The notes below the pieces were generated by a model. It worked only from the letters and a program-made list of their open reading frames with translations. It did not search any database and had not been told where the DNA came from. 64,000 bases of DNA from Anaerolineales bacterium (lineage in GTDB: Bacteria; Chloroflexota; Anaerolineae; 4572-78; J111), in contig JABTUW010000002.1 in assembly GCA_015075185.1 (NCBI GenBank), positions 1,488,001-1,552,000 on the forward strand. The letters are read 5' to 3'. The position numbers were made by a program, and so were the translations under genes. Positions within the stretch are counted from its first letter, which is position 1. Each line of letters starts with the position of its first letter. Positions 24,307-32,786 of the stretch are shown piece after piece.

Positions 24307-26382
24307 TCAAATCTCCAGCCGGTGTAAACGCCGGGTTGCGGCGATAATATCTTCGATCTGGGGCACAGCCGCTCTTTCCAGGTTGCGATTGTAAGGAATA
24401 GGCACGTCGGCGCCGCCCAGCCGGACAATGGGCGCTTCCAGGTAAGCAAAAGCTTCGCTTTGGGCAATCATGGCCGCAATTTCGCCGCCGTAGCCGCCAA
24501 TGAGCGGCGCTTCGTGGACGACCAGCAGCCGCCCGGTCTTTTTGACCGAGTCGATGAGGGTGGCGGCGTCGTAGGGCTTCAGGGTGCGCAGGTCAACCAC
24601 CTCGGCCTCGATCCCTTCCTGGGCCAGCTTCTCGGCAGCTTCCAGGGCGCGCAGGGTCATCAGCGAGGCCGCGACGATGGTCACATGCTGACCGGGGCGC
24701 TTGATGTCGGCTTTACCCAGCGGGATCATGTACGGCTCTTCCGGGACCGGCCCCTTGGTTTTATACAACAATTTATGCTCGACAAACATGATGGGGTTGC
24801 TATCGGCGATGGCCGCCAGTAAAAGCCCTTTGGCTTCGTAAGACGTGCTGGGAGCAACCACCTTTAAGCCCGGCACGTTGACAAACCACGACTCCAGGCT
24901 CTCGGAGTGCTGGGCTGCCGCGCCGGTGCCGCAGCCGCCCGGCAGCCGCAGGACCATGTTGACCGAAGCTTTGCCGCCAAACATATAACGAATTTTGGCT
25001 CCCTGCAAAACCGTTTGCTCCATGGCCAGGGTCACAAAATCCATAAACTGCATCTCGGCCACTGCCCGCATGCCGGTCATCCCGGCCCCGATAGCTGTGC
25101 CGGCGATACAGTTTTCCGAAATGGGCGTGTCCCGCACGCGCTCCGAGCCAAAGCGGTGAATCAAGTCGCCGGTCACGCCAAAAGCCCCGCCATAGGCTCC
25201 GATGTCTTCGCCAATCAGGAAGACTCGCTCATCGCGTTCCATGGCCAGGCCCATCGCTTCACGCAGCGCCTCGGAAAAGGTAATCTCCCGTGAGCCTTTA
25301 GGGGGAGAAATCGGTGTGGCCGGGCCAAAGGTATGGCGCATCCAGCCGGGCAAAACCTGCTCCGGGTTGGCCTTGACATCCGGCTCTTCGGTGTAAACGT
25401 CACGTAGCAGATTTTCCACTTTTGGTTCTTCACTGGCCTCGGCAAAGGCAATCGAGTCGGCGATGTCAGCCTGCACTTTAGCCACAATTTGGTCGGCCTC
25501 GGCCTGGGTCAAATAACCCTGAGCAATCAGCCAGTTTTGGAAATTGGGGATAGGGTCGTGTCCTTTCCATTCCTCCACTTCTTCTTTGGTGCGATAAACC
25601 TGCTTATCGCTGCGGGAGTGGCCGGTGTAACGATAGGTGACTGCCTCGACGAGGGTGGGACCTTCGCCGGCGCGGGCGCGGGCCGCAGCACGTTTAACCG
25701 CCCGGTACACGTCCAGCGGATTCATCCCTTCCACCGTTTCGCCGGGCATGCTGTAAGCGATAGCCCGGTCGGAGATGGTGGCTGCCGAGACAGCCCGATA
25801 GGCCGGCATTGACATGGCGTACTGGTTGTTTTCACACAGAAAAATGACGGGCAGCTTCCAAATCGAAGCCATATTCAGGCTTTCGTGGAAATTGGCGTTG
25901 TTAGAAGCGCCGTCGCCAAAGAAGCAGACGACCACCCGGTCGGCGCCCTGCATGCGGGCGCTCAGGCCGGCCCCCACCGAGAGGGGGATACTGCCGGCCA
26001 CAATGCCGTTGGCCCCCAGGCTGCCCAGGCCGAGGTCGGCCATGTGCATGGACCCACCCCGACCCCGGCAGACGCCGGTGGATTTGCCCAGCAGTTCGGC
26101 CATCATGCCGCGCACGTCTTGCCCTTTGGCAATGGCGTGACCGTGGCCGCGATGGGTCGAGGTAATTTGATCGTCGGGACGCAGCGCCGCGCAGGCGCCG
26201 ACAGCCACGGCTTCTTCGCCGATAAAGAGGTGCATAGTGCCGTGAACTTTGCCGGCATAGTACTGCTGCTGGGCTGCCTCTTCAAAGTCGCGGATCAGAT
26301 ACATCTGATATAACATCTCCCGCAACTTTTCTACTGAAAGATCAATTTCTGCGGTCGAATCCTGTTGAATGGCTGTATCCAT
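24307..26382 (-). CDS. Fused E1 alpha-beta 2-oxoacid/acetoin dehydrogenase
   Basis: 691-residue ThDP enzyme joining E1 alpha (about 1-330) and E1 beta (about 350-691), which are separate proteins in most bacteria. The alpha half has the ThDP/Mg motif GDGASNNANFHE to CENN (156-186) and the phosphorylation-loop-like YRYTGHSRSD. The beta half begins at EITFSEALREAMG with EDIGAYGGAFG and ends in the transketolase C-terminal domain. It decarboxylates pyruvate, acetoin or a related oxoacid and passes the acyl group to E2 downstream. Its place in a PTS operon suggests the sugar is degraded to that oxoacid or to acetoin. Confidence 0.92.
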   Translation of the reverse strand: MDTAIQQDSTAEIDLSVEKLREMLYQMYLIRDFEEAAQQQYYAGKVHGTMHLFIGEEAVAVGACAALRPDDQITSTHRGHGHAIAKGQDVRGMMAELLGKSTGVCRGRGGSMHMADLGLGSLGANGIVAGSIPLSVGAGLSARMQGADRVVVCFFGDGASNNANFHESLNMASIWKLPVIFLCENNQYAMSMPAYRAVSAATISDRAIAYSMPGETVEGMNPLDVYRAVKRAAARARAGEGPTLVEAVTYRYTGHSRSDKQVYRTKEEVEEWKGHDPIPNFQNWLIAQGYLTQAEADQIVAKVQADIADSIAFAEASEEPKVENLLRDVYTEEPDVKANPEQVLPGWMRHTFGPATPISPPKGSREITFSEALREAMGLAMERDERVFLIGEDIGAYGGAFGVTGDLIHRFGSERVRDTPISENCIAGTAIGAGMTGMRAVAEMQFMDFVTLAMEQTVLQGAKIRYMFGGKASVNMVLRLPGGCGTGAAAQHSESLESWFVNVPGLKVVAPSTSYEAKGLLLAAIADSNPIMFVEHKLLYKTKGPVPEEPYMIPLGKADIKRPGQHVTIVAASLMTLRALEAAEKLAQEGIEAEVVDLRTLKPYDAATLIDSVKKTGRLLVVHEAPLIGGYGGEIAAMIAQSEAFAYLEAPIVRLGGADVPIPYNRNLERAAVPQIEDIIAATRRLHRLEI

Positions 26383-26407
26383 TATAACTCCTCACAAAAT
26401 CCTGAAA

Positions 26408-28126
26408 TTAAGGGATAGGTTGCAAAATGTCACTGCGCAGAAATTCACGTACGCGCTGGAGGTTGGGCAGACGCAGGCATTGTTGGGCTATTTTTTGAGC
26501 CTGTTCCAGCGTTAATTTACGCAGGAGGGCTTTCACTGAAGGTATGGCTGTGGCCGCCATACTAAATTCGTCCAGCCCTAACCCCAGCAGTAAGGGTACG
26601 GCGACCGGGTCGCCGGCCATCTCACCGCACAAGCCAACCCATTTACCGTGCTGGTGGGCGGCCTGAATCACCTGCTGAATGAGCCGGATTACGGCCGGGT
26701 GAAGTGGGTCGGCCAGATGGGCGACCTGCTCGTTGGTCCGGTCTACGGCCAGGGTGTACTGGGCCAGGTCGTTGGTGCCAATGCTAAAGAAATCCACTTG
26801 CGGGGCCAGGACATCGGCCAGCACGGCTGCAGAGGGGATTTCAATCATAATGCCCACATCGAGGTTGGCGGCATAGGGGACACCGCGGGCCTGTAAATCA
26901 GCTTTGGCTTGAGCCAACTGGACTAAAGCTTGCTGTAATTCATCTTCGGAGCCGATCATGGGGAACATAATTTTTACGTTTCGCTCATATCCGGCGCGCA
27001 AAATAGCCCGCAGTTGCACTTGGAATAACTCGGGTCGGGCCAGGCACAGGCGGATCGCCCGCAGGCCCAAAAAGGGGTTTTGCTCCTTGGGCAGATCAAT
27101 GCTGGGCAGTTCCTTGTCGCCGCCAACGTCCAGGGTGCGCACAATCAGGGGTAACTGCTGAAAGACATCGGCGATAGCGCGATAGATGCGGTACTGTTCC
27201 TCTTCTGAGGGGAGCGTGTCTCCCTGTAGAAAAAGAAACTCGGTCCGCAGCAGGCCCACCCCTTTGGCGCCCATCTGGATGGCCTGCTGAGCGTCGGCGA
27301 CGCTGCCAATATTCGCCACTATCTCAACCTCGTAGCCATCGGCGGTGAGGGCCGGCTCCTGGGCCTGGGCAATCTCCAGGGCGCGAGCCTGTTGGTGGAC
27401 TTTTTGTTGGGCCTGGTATTCGGATAAGGTTTTCTCATCAGGGTCAATCAGTAATTGACCGGTGCTGCCATCAATAATGACCTGGGCTCCGGACGAGATT
27501 TCGATCTGGCCCACGCCCACCACTGCCGGGATATCCAGGCTGCGCGACAGAATGGCCGTATGGGAAGTGCTGCTGCCAATTTCGGTACACAGACCCAGGG
27601 CCATCTTGCGGTCGAGCGAAGCCGTGTCGGAGGGGGTCAGATCGTGGGCAATAATGATGGCCGGTTGGGTCAGGGCGCTTAAGGTTGTTTCTTCTAACCC
27701 CAGGAGCTGGCGGAGCAGTCGCTGCGCCACGTCCTTGATATCGCCTTTGCGCTGCCGGAAGTAGTCATCATCAATTGCTTCAAACTCGGCGATCAGTCCA
27801 TTGGAAACCCGTTCAACCGCCGCTTCCGCGTTAATGTGTTCTTCGTGGATAATCTGCTTGATCTCGTCGGCAAAAACAGGGTCGGTTAAAAACATCCGAT
27901 GAGCTTCAAATATCTGCGCCTCTTCCTTACCAATCGTTTCCTGGGTATGTTCTTGAAGCGCCACCAGCATGCCTTGCACAGCCTCGATAGCCTGGATCAG
28001 GCGGTCCACTTCGGCCAAGGGGGTTTGAATCATGCGGCGTTCAAAGGTAAGCGGTTCGGGCCGGTAGACAAAAGCCGGGCCGATGGCAATACCTTGGCTG
28101 GCGGCTATCCCTGTCAGGCGGATCAT
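26408..28126 (-). CDS. ptsI: PTS enzyme I (phosphoenolpyruvate-protein phosphotransferase)
   Basis: 572-residue enzyme I, normal length. It autophosphorylates from PEP on His189 (GSSTSHTAILSRSL) and then phosphorylates HPr. The PEP-binding barrel motifs are present: GLLRTEFLFL, DVGGDKELP and FSIGTNDLAQYTLAVDR. It overlaps the HPr gene by 4 nt (ATGA), so the two are translationally coupled. The active-site motif has GSST where GGRT is usual, a mild deviation. Confidence 0.95.
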   Translation of the reverse strand: MIRLTGIAASQGIAIGPAFVYRPEPLTFERRMIQTPLAEVDRLIQAIEAVQGMLVALQEHTQETIGKEEAQIFEAHRMFLTDPVFADEIKQIIHEEHINAEAAVERVSNGLIAEFEAIDDDYFRQRKGDIKDVAQRLLRQLLGLEETTLSALTQPAIIIAHDLTPSDTASLDRKMALGLCTEIGSSTSHTAILSRSLDIPAVVGVGQIEISSGAQVIIDGSTGQLLIDPDEKTLSEYQAQQKVHQQARALEIAQAQEPALTADGYEVEIVANIGSVADAQQAIQMGAKGVGLLRTEFLFLQGDTLPSEEEQYRIYRAIADVFQQLPLIVRTLDVGGDKELPSIDLPKEQNPFLGLRAIRLCLARPELFQVQLRAILRAGYERNVKIMFPMIGSEDELQQALVQLAQAKADLQARGVPYAANLDVGIMIEIPSAAVLADVLAPQVDFFSIGTNDLAQYTLAVDRTNEQVAHLADPLHPAVIRLIQQVIQAAHQHGKWVGLCGEMAGDPVAVPLLLGLGLDEFSMAATAIPSVKALLRKLTLEQAQKIAQQCLRLPNLQRVREFLRSDILQPIP

Positions 28127-28401
28127 ACAGCCTCGCCAAAATTATCTTCAATCAACTGGGTCAGGGTATCTATCGCTGTTTGAGCATCATCACCGTCAGC
28201 CGTTAAGCGAATGGTATGACCTTGAGCCACGGCGGCTTTAATGACGCTGACAATACTCTTGGCGTTTACTTCGGAGCTATTACGGGTGAGGTTTGTCAGC
28301 ATGATTTTTGATTGGAACTTACTGGCAGTTTGCACAAAAGTAACGGCGGGTCTGGCATGCAGGCCGACCGGATGGTTGATGGTAATTGTTGTCTCTACCA
28401 T
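28123..28401 (-). CDS. HPr phosphocarrier protein (operon-proximal copy)
   Basis: 92-residue HPr with His15 in GLHARPA and the Ser49 region NAKSIVSV. The start at 28401 is chosen because AAGGGAG lies 8 nt upstream and gives canonical HPr length; an in-frame ATG at 28422 overlaps the aldolase stop but lacks an RBS. It overlaps ptsI by 4 nt. Likely the main phosphate carrier for this PTS. Confidence 0.93.
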   Translation of the reverse strand: MVETTITINHPVGLHARPAVTFVQTASKFQSKIMLTNLTRNSSEVNAKSIVSVIKAAVAQGHTIRLTADGDDAQTAIDTLTQLIEDNFGEAV

Positions 28402-28418
28402 TTTTATGCTCCCTTGGT

Positions 28419-29105
28419 TCATTGATTCTTTATAGAAAGTGTCGGAATTAGACCTGTGTGGCAGGCAATCGTGGTGAGTTGGCTAACAAATTCAAGAGCG
28501 TCGGCCCGGGCCAAAGTATTGACCATTGAATCCCCCCAGACCAGCGCCCCAAGCTGGGGTACAAGGATGACATGATTCTGCTGGACAGCTTCCGCCAAAT
28601 TAGCCTCTGTCAGGTCCGATGGTTTGATCAGGTTGACCCCACCGATAACCGCCCCTATCTCCGGTGCAATCTCTTGAAATGGCAGCCTGGCGGCGTTGGC
28701 TAAGGTAAGGGTGTAAGGGGGATGGCAGAACAACACGCTCCGGGCTGGCGTTTCGCGATAAATCAGGCGGTGCCAGTTAAGATGGGGAGCCGCTTCCTCA
28801 CCCGATTTGCCGGGAAGAGTGGAGCAGGTGACCAGGTCGGTTTCGGTGAGGTACGCCAAATGGCTACCTTGAGCATTGATAACCAGTTGATGGGGCGACA
28901 ACCGCAAACTGAGTTCTCCCAGCGTCCCTAACGCCAGGCGACAATCTGCCACCATTTTGGCTGTGTCAATAAACTGCTGCTGCTGCGCCGGCTTGAGCAG
29001 TATTTTATTTCGATACTGGTCATAAGTATAACCACGCGGCGCATTCACCCAATTGACAATCGCCAGTGTTATATTTTTGTACGCCGTCAAAATGCTCATG
29101 GTCAT
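28419..29105 (-). CDS. Class II aldolase/adducin-family protein with degenerate active site
   Basis: 228 residues with the class II aldolase fold signature (GELSLRLSPHQLVINAQG, LTETDLV, HRLIYRETPARSVLFCHPPY). Key residues are missing: the HxH zinc motif reads FCH (only His128 remains), the catalytic Glu position before it appears to be His (HLNWH), and the third zinc His near the C-terminus (usually HG) reads LG in VPQLGALVWG. Canonical zinc-dependent retro-aldol cleavage is therefore unlikely. A regulatory, isomerase-like or metal-free role is possible. It lies between the SAF-domain dehydrogenase and HPr. Confidence 0.75.
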   Translation of the reverse strand: MTMSILTAYKNITLAIVNWVNAPRGYTYDQYRNKILLKPAQQQQFIDTAKMVADCRLALGTLGELSLRLSPHQLVINAQGSHLAYLTETDLVTCSTLPGKSGEEAAPHLNWHRLIYRETPARSVLFCHPPYTLTLANAARLPFQEIAPEIGAVIGGVNLIKPSDLTEANLAEAVQQNHVILVPQLGALVWGDSMVNTLARADALEFVSQLTTIACHTGLIPTLSIKNQ

Positions 29106-29159
29106 AAAGCTTTAGGCAGTTTCTTGAGCCTACCTGCCGTTAACCGAAAGAACTACCCG

Positions 29160-30461
29160 TTATTGGCCAAAAGCAGCAGCCACCTGTTGGTCTTGCAGCC
29201 GCCGCAAATGAACAATGGTCAGCGATTCATCCAGCTTGACATCGGCGTAGGTGACTGGATCGCCCTGTGGCACATCGCGTAACAGTTGGCTCCCTGGAGC
29301 CAGGCCCAGCGGCAGCAATCTCTCTTTACGGGCGGCGTCGGCTCGTTCAATCAGCCCATACACACAGAACCCGCCCAGGCCGTCAATCGTTTCACCGGCC
29401 TTCAAATCTTTTTTGGCGATAGTAATAGTTTCGGCCACAGGCAGGCGATCAGTAGCTGCCGTTGTTTCACCCTTCAACACGGCGCGGGCGATGGAAATGG
29501 GCGTTTCCAGGCTGGTCAGGTGGTAGGGGCGGTAAAGCGCCCAATAAGGGCCGCTGCCCATGCTCAGGTACTGCAGGTCGCGGATAATCTTGGGATGATC
29601 GGTGGTAAAGATCACAAACACACCGGGGGAAACTCCCAGGCCATATTCAACCACCCCGGTCTGGTTCAGAATTCCTCCGGCTTCTTTAGGTACATACACC
29701 TTTGACAGCGTGGCGGCGGTAACCGCAGGGCCATGCATGCCGCGTACATCCGGCACAAAGCCGATAGCGTTGCCCAGCGAGGTCATTTCGACCATAGTCT
29801 TGGTGCCATCCTCAAAAGAGGCCAGCATTTTGGGATTCATCTGTCTCATTTTGGCCTTTTCAGCCACGGTGGCGGGATTAGAGGTCCGGTCAAGCGGGTT
29901 GTTTTTACCTTTACCGGCGCAGATAACCTCAAAGCCCAGGCTGCTGGCAAAGTCAAAAAGTTCCATGGTTGTGCCGGGTTCATCGCCGGCGGTGAGAGTA
30001 TAGACCACTTTGGCGGCCTTGGCCATCTTTCGCAAGAGATAGCCGACAGTGGCGTCCGTTTCTACGTTCATTTGCAGCACATGCTTGCGGTTGAGAATGG
30101 CATCGAGGGCGACTCGCGCTCCAATTTCTGGAATGCCGGTGGCTTCAACAACGATGTCTAAATTGGGGATCTGGGCCAAGAGGGCGGAGTCGTTCGTGGC
30201 GAGCCGGCGTCCCTCCTCAATCGCTGCCACGGCCAAGTCAAGCTGATTTGTTTCAACAATCTGGTCATCAGACAAATCGGCGGATTGAAGCGCCTGGACG
30301 GCTCGACCTGGGACCACATCGGCCACAGCAAAAGCACGCATCCCGTACATCTTTTCCATCTGGCAAATCAATCCTTCACCCATCTGGCCAGCCCCAACAA
30401 GGCCGACTTTTATAAGCTTGCCAGCCTGCTGGTACTCCTGAAGCAAGTTTTGTAGGGTCAT
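29160..30461 (-). CDS. NAD(P)-dependent oxidoreductase with C-terminal SAF domain (homoserine dehydrogenase-like, COG4091 type)
   Basis: 433 residues. The N-terminal Rossmann domain has GAGQMG (23-28) and VVEATGIPE; a middle catalytic domain includes TLTAGDEPGTTMELFDFA and GKGKNNPLDR; the C-terminal SAF domain (about 345-410, AKKDLKAGETIDGLGG) resembles antifreeze/sugar-acid-binding modules. The family is distantly related to homoserine dehydrogenases but is found beside sugar genes. In this operon it probably oxidises the phosphorylated polyol delivered by the PTS, or an intermediate of it; that is inference from context. Confidence 0.82.
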   Translation of the reverse strand: MTLQNLLQEYQQAGKLIKVGLVGAGQMGEGLICQMEKMYGMRAFAVADVVPGRAVQALQSADLSDDQIVETNQLDLAVAAIEEGRRLATNDSALLAQIPNLDIVVEATGIPEIGARVALDAILNRKHVLQMNVETDATVGYLLRKMAKAAKVVYTLTAGDEPGTTMELFDFASSLGFEVICAGKGKNNPLDRTSNPATVAEKAKMRQMNPKMLASFEDGTKTMVEMTSLGNAIGFVPDVRGMHGPAVTAATLSKVYVPKEAGGILNQTGVVEYGLGVSPGVFVIFTTDHPKIIRDLQYLSMGSGPYWALYRPYHLTSLETPISIARAVLKGETTAATDRLPVAETITIAKKDLKAGETIDGLGGFCVYGLIERADAARKERLLPLGLAPGSQLLRDVPQGDPVTYADVKLDESLTIVHLRRLQDQQVAAAFGQ

Positions 30462-30525
30462 CTTTTTAGCCTTTCAAGGGTTAAATCTCAAACAGAGCAT
30501 CGGTCTCCGAATGGAACCAATTGAG

Positions 30526-30900
30526 TTAATTTTCACTAACAATTTTGACAATCGTGCCCGGTGCAATAGGGGGTATCGGGGCATTGCTGGGTACAGATAT
30601 GTCGCCGGGCATTTCTGGCTGGGTCAAGCCGTTGAACTTGACCACAAAGTGCCCTAAATTGGCCAGATTTTCATTGGCCACTTCACCCACACATAAGATT
30701 GTCAACGGCTGGTCATCAATGATAAGCTTGTCGCCGGCCACCACCTCTTGCTGAAGCTGGTTGTGGGTATGTAAAATGGCAATTTCAGCCAGCTCATCCG
30801 GGACAGTGTTTTGAAAGAAAACCAGGATGCCCTCCGCCATAAAATCTTGGGTAACCGGGCCAAGTTTAGTTACTTTCGTTTCATACTTGGTAATACTCAT
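30526..30900 (-). CDS. srlB: PTS glucitol/sorbitol-family EIIA component
   Basis: 124-residue EIIA of the glucitol family. The ILHTHN motif carries the candidate phospho-histidine (His44 or His46), matching IHCH in E. coli SrlB. GEVANENLANLGHFVVKFNG is the family C-terminal signature. The start at 30900 has AAGGA 7 nt upstream. It passes phosphate from HPr to the separate EIIB protein encoded upstream. Confidence 0.92.
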   Translation of the reverse strand: MSITKYETKVTKLGPVTQDFMAEGILVFFQNTVPDELAEIAILHTHNQLQQEVVAGDKLIIDDQPLTILCVGEVANENLANLGHFVVKFNGLTQPEMPGDISVPSNAPIPPIAPGTIVKIVSEN

Positions 30901-30930
30901 CTGTTGGTCCTTCAGATTCAATAAACAACA

Positions 30931-31049
30931 AGATTCTACCCAGAGGAATGAGAGATAAATCCTCTACTTTTCGTTTTGTCGAAAGTCAAGAATCTACATA
31001 GAGGACTAAAGACAAATCCTCTGGTTTTCGTTTTTTGTTGAGGGTCAAG
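30931..31049. repeat. Tandem direct repeat (about 60 bp x 2), each unit with a hairpin
   Basis: Units at about 30931-30988 and 30990-31049 share GATTCTAC/GAATCTAC starts, an AGAGGA...TCCTCT inverted repeat, and a TTTTCGTTTT tail. They lie between the EIIB and EIIA genes in the transcribed strand, so they form two successive mRNA hairpins that could stabilise or separately process the segments. Confidence 0.65.
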
Positions 31050-31065
31050 ATCTATCTGGGCAGTT

Positions 31066-31575
31066 TTATTCGTCCAACAAAGCGATATTGTCAACCGTAA
31101 CCCCAGACACAAAGTTGGTTTCTTTAATGAATTTCATCAGCGGGCCGGAAGGCGAAGTGCCGTGAATATCTACCGTCAGCACCCCTTTCATGGGGTATAC
31201 CCCTACGCGGGCCGTGCCGCCGCAGTCAATCACGGCTACGGCAATTTCCTCAAAGTCGGCCTTAGAGCGAAACCCATCAAACGTTTGGCCGCCGGTTAGC
31301 TCGGCAATCCGTTGGGCCACCGGGTGAATCCCGCCGCCGGTAACGCAGTAAATCAAATTTTTGCCGGGTTTTGGCTCGATAATCAGTGGGCCACCCCAGC
31401 CGCGCGCACCGCGGGTAATTTTTACGCGCCGATAGGGGGTGTCACCAGAAGACGCAGGAGTAACTGGCTGAGCCGGCGCTTCGGGTTGGGTTTCAACCGC
31501 CGGTGGGGTCACTTTTTCTTCTGGCTTTGGCGCTTCGCCGATCATAATTTTCTTAAAGCTGTCCCAGAATCCCAT
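31066..31575 (-). CDS. srlE: PTS glucitol/sorbitol-family EIIB component (N-terminal half of SrlE as a separate protein)
   Basis: 169 residues. The segment from about 50 on (RGARGWGGPLIIEPKPGKN, VIDCGGTARVGVYP, DIHGTSPSGPL, FVSGVTVDNI) matches the N-terminal EIIB domain of E. coli SrlE. Cys118 in IDCGG is the conserved candidate phospho-cysteine. The first ~45 residues are an added Pro/Glu-rich extension after a short amphipathic MGFWDSFKKIM start, which may attach it to the membrane. The EIIC2 half is a separate gene just upstream. Confidence 0.88.
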   Translation of the reverse strand: MGFWDSFKKIMIGEAPKPEEKVTPPAVETQPEAPAQPVTPASSGDTPYRRVKITRGARGWGGPLIIEPKPGKNLIYCVTGGGIHPVAQRIAELTGGQTFDGFRSKADFEEIAVAVIDCGGTARVGVYPMKGVLTVDIHGTSPSGPLMKFIKETNFVSGVTVDNIALLDE

Positions 31576-31665
31576 ATTTTTCCTCCATTATAATTAACTT
31601 GATGCTGCGGTTAGCGCCCTCGGCTAACCGCAGCACCTAACTTTGAGAAATCTTTTCTCACAAAT

Positions 31666-32199
31666 CTAACTATATAACCCAAAACTGGCCAACCAGGCCA
31701 GAACCACCGCAATTGGCCCGGTGATCATCCGTGATAATAATACCGCCGGTACCCCTATTTCAACAGTTTCAGGTTCGGCTTCGCCCAAGGCCAGGCCCAC
31801 TGGAATGAAGTCACAGCCCACTTGGGGATTGATGGCAAACAGGGCCGGCAGCGCATAGCTGGGCGGCATAGCCCCTTGGGCAATCAAGGTGCTACCGATC
31901 AGAGTCCCAACGACCTGGGCGATCACCGCGCCTGGGCCTAACAACGGCGATAGGAACGGAATTGAACAGACGACACATATGATTAGCAGCCCAATCAGGC
32001 TGCCAGCCAGCGGCGCCAGCCAATTGGCAATTACAGTGCCTATGCCGGTATAAAGAATGATACCGATCACCAGTGCAATGAAGGCCATGAACGGCAGGAT
32101 ATTCTTCAGCACCTGATCGATTGATTCACGACCCGCCTGGTACAAAGCGCCAACAACTTTACCAACACTACGACCTAAATTAACAAGGAACTGTTGCAT
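31666..32199 (-). CDS. PTS glucitol/sorbitol-family EIIC2 component (C-terminal half of SrlE)
   Basis: 177-residue membrane protein matching the C-terminal half of E. coli SrlE: GRESIDQVLKNILPFMAF, SPLLGPGAVIAQVVGTLIG, LPALFAINPQVGCDFIPVGL, GVPAVLLSRMITG. About four to five membrane segments. It has its own start (ATG at 32199) and GAGG ribosome-binding site, and is separated from the EIIB gene by 90 nt. It forms the permease with the EIIC protein. Confidence 0.9.
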   Translation of the reverse strand: MQQFLVNLGRSVGKVVGALYQAGRESIDQVLKNILPFMAFIALVIGIILYTGIGTVIANWLAPLAGSLIGLLIICVVCSIPFLSPLLGPGAVIAQVVGTLIGSTLIAQGAMPPSYALPALFAINPQVGCDFIPVGLALGEAEPETVEIGVPAVLLSRMITGPIAVVLAWLASFGLYS

Positions 32200-32225
32200 G
32201 ATTCTTTACCTCCTTTTAGATTCAC

Positions 32226-32786
32226 TCATTTAGCAGCCGCTGCTGCCATCTCTTTTTCGCTCTTGCGGGCCCACATCACCGCGGTAATCCGTTCGGTGAC
32301 GATCCCACGAATGAAAATGACGACCATGCCAATCAACAGATACCGGAGTGCCAGGGGCACCACCGAAAGCCCTAAGGTCTGGATACCGGTGGCAATGCCC
32401 AACCAGACGAAAAGCTCGCCAGGGTTGATATGGGGAAAAATACCTAAAGGAGGATGCACATAAGAGACAGCCGCATCGTAAAAGGCCGGCTTGTACCGCT
32501 CCGGTAAAAAACGCCCCATGGTGTAGGCCATAGGGTTGGTCAGGAAGAAGACCGATATGACGGGTAAGACCAGGTAACGGACCGGGTAGAAAAGCAAGCC
32601 AGGGCGAGCAGCCCACTCGCCAACTTTATTAATCCGCTCGGCGCCAATTAAGGCAATCAGGGCATTGACCGCTGTTAACAAGATGATTAACAGCGGGACA
32701 ATGCCTGTCACCAGGCCGACGAATACCTCGCCGCCTTGCTGAAACATGCCGATAAAATGTTCAGCTAACCAAACCAACGTATCCAT
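32226..32786 (-). CDS. srlA: PTS glucitol/sorbitol-family EIIC component
   Basis: 186-residue membrane permease component. The LPVISVFFLTNPMAYTMGRFLPERYKPAFYDA and HPPLGIFPHINPGELFVWLGIA regions are hallmark SrlA/GutA sequence. Four or more membrane segments. GAGGAGA lies 8 nt before the ATG at 32786. It forms the translocation channel with the EIIC2 protein encoded 26 nt downstream. The family imports glucitol in enterobacteria; members elsewhere may take other polyols. Confidence 0.92.
   Translation of the reverse strand: MDTLVWLAEHFIGMFQQGGEVFVGLVTGIVPLLIILLTAVNALIALIGAERINKVGEWAARPGLLFYPVRYLVLPVISVFFLTNPMAYTMGRFLPERYKPAFYDAAVSYVHPPLGIFPHINPGELFVWLGIATGIQTLGLSVVPLALRYLLIGMVVIFIRGIVTERITAVMWARKSEKEMAAAAAK

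Noticed and set aside
24306..24467. 54-codon N-terminal extension of the E2 gene
   Set aside because: It lies inside the E1 coding region in another frame, and the lipoyl domain starts exactly at the ATG at 24305.
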